From NCBI RefSeq assembly GCF_001509485.1, contig NZ_LLZI01000098.1, positions 1 to 5,797 on the forward strand: DNA of 5,797 nucleotides, given 5' to 3'. Within the stretch, counting starts at the first letter, position 1. Each line of letters starts with the position of its first letter. The notes beneath the pieces were generated by a model. That model saw only the letters and a list, made by a program, of their open reading frames with translations. It ran no database searches and was not told the origin of the DNA. The stretch comes from Streptomyces sp. NRRL F-4489 (lineage in GTDB: Bacteria; Actinomycetota; Actinomycetes; Streptomycetales; Streptomycetaceae). The position numbers and the translations under genes are program-made. This document shows positions 1-3,745 of the stretch, in pieces.

Positions 1-1218
1 CCCCTCCGGCACCCCCAGCACCCCCAGCACCCGCCGGGCCACCTCGCGGCCGATGGGCAGCGAGGCGGTGGCGGCCGGGGACGGGGCGTTCAGGACGTGG
101 ATCATGCCGGGGGACTCGGCGAAGAGGAAGTCGTCGACGAGCGTCCCGTCGGGCAGCACGGCCTGGGCGCGCACCCCGGCCGGGGAGGGGACGAGGTCCT
201 CCTCGCGGGCGGCGGGCAGCAGCCGGCGGACCGCTTCCGTGAAGGCCCGGCGGGACAGCGAACGGTGCAGCTCACCTGCGCCATAGCGCCAGTGGCGGCG
301 GGCTATGTGCCAGGAGCCGGGGAAGGCGAGCGTCCCGGCGAGGTCGGCGGGGCGGACCGTGCGCCAGTCGTAGCCCTCCCGGGCCAGGGCGGGCACGGCG
401 TTCGGCCCGATGTGGACGGAGCCGTCGACGCCGCGGGTGAGGTGGACGCCGAGGAACGGGAACGCCGGGTCGGGCACCGGGTACACCAAGCCGCGGACCA
501 GGCCCGCGCGCTCCGGGGCGAGCGTGTAGTACTCCCCGCGGAACGGCACGATCCGCATCCCCGGGTCGTCGCCCGCCAGCCGCGCGACCCGGTCGCAGTG
601 CAGACCGGCGCAGTTCACCAGGGCGCGGGCGCGGTGCACCGTGCCGCCGGCCGTACGGACCGCGACCCGGCCGGGGCGGCGCCCGATGGTGGTGACCTCC
701 TCGCCGTACACGACCCGGGCGCCGTCCTCCTGGGCGAGGCGGGACAGCTGCCGCGACACCGCCCCGAAATCGCAGATACCGGTCGTACCGACATGGATGG
801 CCGCCAGGCCGCGCACCTCCGGCTCGTACTCGGCGATCTGGGCCGGACCCAGCTCCCGCACCGGCAGGCCGTGCTCCCGGCCGCGCTGGATCAGCCCGTG
901 CAGCCGGGGCAGCTCACCGCGCTCCGTGGCGACGATCAGCTTGCCGGTGACCTCGTGCGGAATGCCGTGCTCCGTGCAGAACTTGACCATCTCCGCGGAC
1001 CCCTGGAGCGCGAAGCGGGCCTTCAGCGACCCCGGCGGGTAGTAGATCCCGCTGTGGATCACGCCGCTGTTGCGCCCCGTCTGGTGGCGGGCCGGGCCGA
1101 GCTCCTTCTCCAGCACCACGACGCGTATGCCGGGCATGGCACGGGTGAGGGCATGGGCCGTGGAGAGCCCCACGATCCCGGCCCCGATCACCAGCACATC
1201 GCAGTCGTACGCCGCCAC
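1..1218 (-). CDS. lhgO: L-2-hydroxyglutarate oxidase (LhgO), FAD-dependent; 3' end cut by the left edge
   Basis: The family oxidises L-2-hydroxyglutarate to 2-oxoglutarate using FAD and passes electrons on to the respiratory chain; it repairs or recycles this metabolite. The window contains 406 codons and no stop. Because LhgO proteins are about 400 residues, only a few residues should be missing. The dinucleotide-binding motif GAGIVG is at residues 12-17, and the acidic residue ending the second beta strand is E37 (VVVLEKE). The family signature RNSGVIHSGIYY is at 49-60, followed by PGSLKA. Further family-like blocks are NCAGLHCDRVA (202-212), PFRGEYY (225-231) and YPVPDPAFPFLGVHLTR (246-262). 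The start is GTG at 1218: it is the only ATG, GTG, TTG or CTG codon in frame before an upstream TGA at 1273-1275, and GGAGG lies 4 nt before it. No signal peptide or membrane segment is evident. The extreme C-terminus repeats VLG, encoded by a 9-bp tandem repeat. A general FAD-dependent oxidoreductase of the DAO fold is the alternative, but the signature favours LhgO. Confidence 0.92.
   Translation of the reverse strand, partial: MAAYDCDVLVIGAGIVGLSTAHALTRAMPGIRVVVLEKELGPARHQTGRNSGVIHSGIYYPPGSLKARFALQGSAEMVKFCTEHGIPHEVTGKLIVATERGELPRLHGLIQRGREHGLPVRELGPAQIAEYEPEVRGLAAIHVGTTGICDFGAVSRQLSRLAQEDGARVVYGEEVTTIGRRPGRVAVRTAGGTVHRARALVNCAGLHCDRVARLAGDDPGMRIVPFRGEYYTLAPERAGLVRGLVYPVPDPAFPFLGVHLTRGVDGSVHIGPNAVPALAREGYDWRTVRPADLAGTLAFPGSWHIARRHWRYGAGELHRSLSRRAFTEAVRRLLPAAREEDLVPSPAGVRAQAVLPDGTLVDDFLFAESPGMIHVLNAPSPAATASLPIGREVARRVLGVLGVPEG
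10..27. repeat. 9-bp tandem repeat inside lhgO
   Basis: CACCCCCAG occurs twice back to back (10-18 and 19-27). Read on the minus strand it encodes VLG-VLG near the C-terminus of LhgO and keeps the frame. It is probably a slippage product without function, though it makes the C-terminal length of this protein likely to vary between strains. Confidence 0.6.
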
Positions 1219-1222
1219 TGCA

Positions 1223-1229
1223 CCTCCCC
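1223..1229 (-). promoter_or_regulatory. Ribosome binding site of lhgO
   Basis: GGGGAGG on the minus strand ends 4 nt before the GTG at 1218. The spacing is short, but no other start codon exists in this open frame, so this site fixes the start. Confidence 0.7.
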
Positions 1230-1236
1230 AACCGCA

Positions 1237-1331
1237 TGACCTCCGGCCCGCCCGGCACCGCGGGCCCGCGCGTCATCCCGACGACGTAGTCCATCATGAC
1301 GCGCACCACTGACAATCCGCTGTGACCTCCG
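1237..1331 (-). repeat. Two direct copies of CGGAGGTCA upstream of lhgO
   Basis: CGGAGGTCA occurs on the minus strand at 1245-1237 and again at 1331-1323, 86 bp apart, flanking the candidate promoter. They could be sites for a DNA-binding protein, or chance given their similarity to ribosome-binding sequence. Nothing identifies a binding protein. Confidence 0.3.
1288..1315 (-). promoter_or_regulatory. Possible lhgO promoter (weak)
   Basis: On the minus strand TTGTCA (1315-1310) is followed after 16 bp by TGGACT (1293-1288). The -35 element is good; the -10 element matches only the outer bases of the actinobacterial TANNNT consensus. It lies about 70 bp before the lhgO start, in the least GC-rich part of the gap. 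Transcription from the upstream regulator gene is the alternative. Confidence 0.25.
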
Positions 1332-1366
1332 TCAGCCCCCGCCCGGCGAAGCCGCCCGAGAGCCGC

Positions 1367-1382
1367 CCGGAGGCCACTCCGG
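1367..1382 (-). terminator. Possible weak terminator downstream of the regulator gene
   Basis: CCGGAG (1367-1372) and CTCCGG (1377-1382) form a perfect 6-bp stem with a 4-nt loop, about 65 nt after the regulator stop codon. It has no run of T after it, so it is at best a factor-assisted or partial terminator. A CGCGG/CCGCG dyad lies next to it, within the tandem repeat at 1381-1402. Confidence 0.25.
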
Positions 1383-1402
1383 ACCCGCCGCGGACCCGCC
1401 GC
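1381..1402. repeat. 11-bp tandem repeat
   Basis: GGACCCGCCGC is present twice in direct succession (1381-1391 and 1392-1402) in the gap between the regulator gene and lhgO. It is probably replication slippage in GC-rich non-coding DNA. Confidence 0.6.
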
Positions 1403-1424
1403 GAAGCCGCCCCGCCCCCTCCGG

Positions 1425-1449
1425 CGCTCCCTACACCGCCGCTCCCTAC
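1425..1449. repeat. 15-bp-period repeat that duplicates the regulator stop codon
   Basis: CGCTCCCTAC occurs at 1425-1434 and 1440-1449, with a period of 15 bp. The right copy contains the TAG stop of the regulator gene. The left copy places a second TAG at 1433-1431 in the same reading frame, giving an in-frame backup stop five codons later. Confidence 0.6.
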
Positions 1450-2894
1450 GCCGGCGCCGCCAGCAACGGCCGGGCCCGCTCCCGGAGTTCGACGACCCGC
1501 GGCTCGTCCCCGTACGGCTCCAGGCGGTGCAGCAGATCGCGCACGTACTCCGTGGTGCGCGCCGAGGAGATCCGCCCCGCCACCTCCACCGCGCGGGCGC
1601 CCGCCGCGCAGGCCGCGTCCAGATTGCCGGACTCCAGTTCGGCGACCGCGGACACGACGAGGCGCAGCCCGTGCGAGCGGACGAACTCCTCCGTGGGCCG
1701 GGACAGCGCCTGCTCGGTGAAGCGCCGCACCTGGCGCGGCAGCCGCAGGTCCCGATAGCACTCCGCGGCGTCCGCGGCGAACCGCTCGTAGGAGTAGAAG
1801 TCCAGCCACGACGGGTCCGGGTCACCGCTGCGGGAGCGCTCCAGCCAGCCCTCGGACGCCTTCAGCGCCACCTCGCAGGCGCGCGCCTCCCCGGCCTTGG
1901 CCTGCGCCCGCGCCTCCACCAGCCGGAAGAAGCTCATCGTCCGGGCGGTCGCCAGCCCGCGGTTCCGCTCCAGGGCCGCCTGGGCCAGATCCACCCCCTC
2001 GTCGGCGAACCCCCGGTACGTCGCCTGGAGGGACATCGACGCCAGCACATACCCGCCCAGCGGCACATCGGCGGCCGCCCGGGCCAGCCGCAGCGCCTGG
2101 ATGTAGTACCGCTGCGCGGCCTCCTGCTGGCCCGTGTCGAAGGCCATCCACCCCGCGAGGCGGGTGAGTTCGGACGTCGCCCCGAAGAGCGCCCGGCCCA
2201 CCTCGTCGCTGTACGAGGCGAGCAGCAGCGGCGCCGCGTCCACCCGGAGGCACTCCGGCACCATGGACGAACGCCAGTCGCCGCCCCCGTACTTGGAGTC
2301 CCAGCGCCGCGCGTCCTCGGCTGCCTCGCGCAACTTGGCGACGTCACTGTGGCCGACGTGCTGCGGGGCCCCGGCGTCACCGGCGGCCGCGGCGTCCTTG
2401 TCCCGCGCCTCGGCCGCCTCCCGCGCAACCGAACTGTCCGCCGGCGATATCAGCCACCGGGACGCGGGCGTCGCGTACGCGCTGACGGCGAAGGAACCGG
2501 CCAGACTCTGCCAGATGCCGCCGCCGCTGCCCCGCCGTCCGGCGAGATCGAGACGGTACAGCTCGGTCGCCGAGCGCACCGCCGCGCCCACGTCCCGCGG
2601 AAACGCCAGCCCCACCTCCGGCGCCGGATCCGCGTCCGCCAGCCCGATCTCGTGCAGCGGCACCGGACGCCCCAGTTTGCTGCCGATCGCGGACGCGATC
2701 AGATGGGGCGCGGCGCCCTGCGGCACCATCCCCTTGGAGACCCAGCGGGCCACCGACGTCTTGTCGTAGCGCAGCGTCAGGCCGCGTTGCGCACCGAGGT
2801 CGTTGACCCGGCGCGCCAGTCCGGCGTTGCTGATCCCCGCGAGGGCGAGAACGGTGCCGAGCTTTTCGTTCGGCCCGCGTGTATTGCTGGACAT
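1446..2894 (-). CDS. HTH- and TPR-containing transcriptional regulator, Streptomyces developmental-regulator type
   Basis: The protein is 482 residues. Residues 9-84 look like a divergent helix-turn-helix domain: a helical start ([23 protein letters not shown]), then [16 protein letters not shown], a pattern seen in the DNA-binding part of several Streptomyces regulators. Residues 127-157 include SRWLIS, as in NsdA/WhiJ-like proteins. Residues 158-182 are an alanine- and aspartate-rich low-complexity linker. From about 235 to 460 the sequence is helical and TPR-like, with repeated patterns such as [19 protein letters not shown] (246-264) and [17 protein letters not shown] (412-428). I chose ATG 2894 because GAGGGG lies 5 nt upstream and a strong promoter lies at 2950-2978. 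The frame stays open to an ATG at 3035, but that start precedes the promoter. The probable role is cytoplasmic, sensing or binding a partner through the TPR part and regulating differentiation or antibiotic genes. That role is inferred from architecture; I cannot assign a named orthologue. Confidence 0.88.
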   Translation of the reverse strand: MSSNTRGPNEKLGTVLALAGISNAGLARRVNDLGAQRGLTLRYDKTSVARWVSKGMVPQGAAPHLIASAIGSKLGRPVPLHEIGLADADPAPEVGLAFPRDVGAAVRSATELYRLDLAGRRGSGGGIWQSLAGSFAVSAYATPASRWLISPADSSVAREAAEARDKDAAAAGDAGAPQHVGHSDVAKLREAAEDARRWDSKYGGGDWRSSMVPECLRVDAAPLLLASYSDEVGRALFGATSELTRLAGWMAFDTGQQEAAQRYYIQALRLARAAADVPLGGYVLASMSLQATYRGFADEGVDLAQAALERNRGLATARTMSFFRLVEARAQAKAGEARACEVALKASEGWLERSRSGDPDPSWLDFYSYERFAADAAECYRDLRLPRQVRRFTEQALSRPTEEFVRSHGLRLVVSAVAELESGNLDAACAAGARAVEVAGRISSARTTEYVRDLLHRLEPYGDEPRVVELRERARPLLAAPA

Positions 2895-2920
2895 GCGCAC
2901 CCCTCGACACAGCGACAGCC

Positions 2921-2937
2921 GCCCCGTACCCCGGGGC
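2921..2937 (-). other. Short hairpin in the regulator mRNA leader
   Basis: GCCCCG (2921-2926) and CGGGGC (2932-2937) form a perfect 6-bp stem with a 5-nt loop. It sits between the predicted transcription start and the ribosome binding site of the regulator gene, so it could slightly affect translation. It could equally be chance in GC-rich DNA. Confidence 0.3.
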
Positions 2938-2949
2938 ATGCGTCCACCC

Positions 2950-2978
2950 AGAGTAGTTCGCCGGATCCCGACCGTTAA
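2950..2978 (-). promoter_or_regulatory. Promoter of the regulator gene (housekeeping sigma type)
   Basis: On the minus strand TTAACG (2978-2973) and TACTCT (2955-2950) are separated by exactly 17 bp. The -10 hexamer fits TANNNT and the -35 hexamer is close to TTGACN, as for the main actinobacterial sigma factor (HrdB). Transcription would start near 2943, giving a leader of about 50 nt before ATG 2894. It lies in one of the few AT-richer patches of the window and is the best promoter I can see. Confidence 0.65.
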
Positions 2979-3130
2979 GGGCCGGTGTCCCGGATGGCGA
3001 GATTCGTGTTCAAACGGGGGTGCGGGGATTGGCATGTGCTCCGGGTACGTGTGCCCATGCGCCCGTTCGTGCGCGCTGGCCGCCCAACTGCGGGCGCGCT
3101 TCGATGAGTTCCGCGTGGGTCGGCCCGCTG

Positions 3131-3144
3131 CACTGGATCCAGTG
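3131..3144. promoter_or_regulatory. Perfect 14-bp palindrome, possible operator
   Basis: CACTGGATCCAGTG is identical to its reverse complement. It lies between the divergent genes, upstream of the regulator promoter. A dimeric repressor could bind it, but its position inside a series of stem-loops makes an RNA role equally possible. I do not recognise the motif. Confidence 0.3.
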
Positions 3145-3186
3145 GGCTGGGGGACACCGCCACCTCATTCCCCGCGGGTGGCGGTC

Positions 3187-3219
3187 CGGTCCGGGAGGCG
3201 CAGCCCGCTTCCCGGACCG
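3187..3219. terminator. Strong 14-bp stem-loop, possible terminator or RNA 3' end
   Basis: Positions 3187-3200 pair with 3206-3219 around the loop CAGCC. Thirteen pairs are Watson-Crick and one is G-T. No T-run follows on either strand, but Streptomyces terminators often lack one. It is the strongest hairpin I found in the non-coding DNA. No confirmed gene ends just before it on either strand, so if it is a terminator it would end an RNA rather than a protein gene. Confidence 0.35.
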
Positions 3220-3355
3220 TCGCGGGGCCCGCACCGCCCGCCCGCCGCCGGCACGGCACCGCGCCCGGACCACCCGCCACGGCCCCAACTCGGCCGCGCC
3301 ACACGGACTTTGGCCGAAAACCGACGTCCGATGCTTTCACGCCGCTGCCTGTCCC

Positions 3356-3402
3356 GGGGGCCACACGGGGGGTCATCCGGGGCTGGTGCCGGGGGGACGG
3401 GG
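3356..3402 (+). other. G-run cluster, possible G-quadruplex
   Basis: Five runs of four to six G lie at 3356-3360, 3367-3372, 3379-3382, 3391-3396 and 3399-3402, with spacers of 6, 6, 8 and 2 nt. This fits a relaxed G-quadruplex pattern in plus-strand DNA or RNA, about 350 bp before the cyclase-like gene. Runs of G are common at this base composition, so the functional meaning is uncertain. Confidence 0.35.
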
Positions 3403-3466
3403 CGTGGCGCGGTGTGCGTCCCCGGGGTGCGTCGAGGCGTCGCGTCCCATGGGGGTGCGAGGCGGT

Positions 3467-3509
3467 GCTGCCCCCCACGGGGGCGTACGGCTGCCCCCTA
3501 CGGGGAGCG
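3467..3509 (+). repeat. Two direct copies of a C-run/G-run hairpin
   Basis: A unit close to GCTGCCCCCYACGGGG occurs at 3467 and 3490, a period of about 23 nt; a partial third copy (CTACGGGAGC) follows at 3520. The first copy folds as GCCCCC (3470-3475), loop CAC, GGGGGC (3479-3484). The second folds as CCCC/GGGG (3495-3505), or over a longer range as TGCCCCC (3492-3498) with GGGGGCA (3509-3515). The two folds of the second copy exclude each other, which would allow switching. Confidence 0.4.
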
Positions 3510-3546
3510 GGGGCACGGCCTACGGGAGCACGCCCCACCCCCGCAC

Positions 3547-3574
3547 CCACGGGAAGCGAGACCCGCCCCCGTGG
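3547..3574 (+). other. 7-bp inverted repeat in the cyclase-gene leader
   Basis: CCACGGG (3547-3553) is complementary to CCCGTGG (3568-3574), with a 14-nt loop. The surrounding stretch (3531-3632) is strongly cytosine-rich on the plus strand. No function can be assigned. Confidence 0.25.
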
Positions 3575-3732
3575 TCCCGCCCCACCCACACGCCACCCAG
3601 GACGCGGACGCCCCCGCACCCCACCCCCATGGCAGCATGGACCGCACGGCGGCGGCACGGACCGCCCGGCAGCTGGGAAAACCGCCGCACCGGACGGCCG
3701 CCGGCCACCGGGCGGACGGCGACGGGGAAGCG

Positions 3733-3740
3733 GGTGGAGG
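3733..3740 (+). promoter_or_regulatory. Ribosome binding site of the cyclase-like gene
   Basis: GGTGGAGG ends 5 nt before ATG 3746, a near-ideal spacing. It decides the start against in-frame GTG 3734 and ATG 3629, neither of which has a comparable site. Confidence 0.8.
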
Positions 3741-3745
3741 CGGCG

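Larger units (their letters stand above)
3071..3219 (+). ncRNA. Candidate structured RNA: consecutive stem-loops
   Basis: Five non-overlapping helices follow one another. GCGCGC/GCGCGC plus CCGC/GCGG (3071-3099) gives a 10-bp stem with a 3-nt bulge. A short stem lies at 3115-3128. CACTGGATCCAGTG (3131-3144) is a perfect palindrome. ACCGCCACC/GGTGGCGGT (3156-3185) is 9 bp plus one wobble. Positions 3187-3200 pair with 3206-3219 for 14 pairs with a 5-nt loop. The imperfect pairs (3116/3127, 3165/3176, 3197/3209) are G-U only in a plus-strand transcript; on the minus strand they would be A-C mismatches. No clear promoter precedes it. Alternatives are a bidirectional terminator at 3187-3219, protein-binding dyads, or chance folding of GC-rich DNA. 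Confidence 0.3.
2979..3745. other. Long divergent intergenic region, no convincing protein gene
   Basis: About 770 bp lie between the regulator promoter and the start of the cyclase-like gene. All plus-strand frames are open over most of it, which is expected at this GC content, and none shows a good ribosome binding site with a family-like protein. I found no lasso-type precursor: no short frame with a YxxPxLxxxG-like leader. What it does hold is the stem-loop series at 3071-3219, an AT-richer patch at 3303-3340, a G-run cluster at 3356-3402 and cytosine-rich hairpins at 3467-3574. A promoter for the cyclase-like gene should be here but is not clear. The best guess is TTGGCC (3310-3315), 16 bp, TGCTTT (3332-3337), which is weak. 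Confidence 0.6.

Noticed and set aside
97..1239. Plus-strand 380-residue open frame across lhgO.
   Set aside because: It is the antisense shadow of lhgO, which has clear family motifs on the minus strand.
914..1296. Minus-strand out-of-frame start (MMDYVVGM...) overlapping the lhgO start, considered as a leader peptide or coupled gene.
   Set aside because: It has no ribosome binding site at its first ATG and runs 300 bp into lhgO with arginine- and proline-rich shadow sequence.
2895..3035. In-frame N-terminal extension of the regulator from ATG 3035, 47 residues longer and containing a TTA leucine codon (2978-2976), which would make it bldA-dependent.
   Set aside because: The clear promoter at 2950-2978 lies inside this extension, and the TTA is part of its -35 element. 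ATG 2894 has a good ribosome binding site and begins the family-like sequence.
2994..3107. Plus-strand 37-residue frame (MARFVFKRG...) whose TGA overlaps an ATG in the cyclase frame.
   Set aside because: It has no ribosome binding site and no recognisable motif; the downstream ATG would add over 200 low-complexity residues to the cyclase-like protein.
3010..3168. Minus-strand 52-residue frame starting [10 protein letters not shown] and containing [14 protein letters not shown], considered as a small protein or lasso precursor.
   Set aside because: The purine run touches the ATG with almost no spacing, no lasso leader pattern is present, and the sequence overlaps the stem-loop series. I recognise no family.
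3467..3515. Actinobacterial 6C RNA motif, suggested by the C-runs.
   Set aside because: In that motif the C-runs are in hairpin loops; here they pair with G-runs in the stems, and the second run has only five C.
3629..3745. Earlier in-frame starts of the cyclase-like gene (ATG 3629, GTG 3734).
   Set aside because: ATG 3629 has only cytosine-rich sequence before it, and GTG 3734 overlaps the true ribosome binding site. The family-like sequence begins at MRWLVGW.
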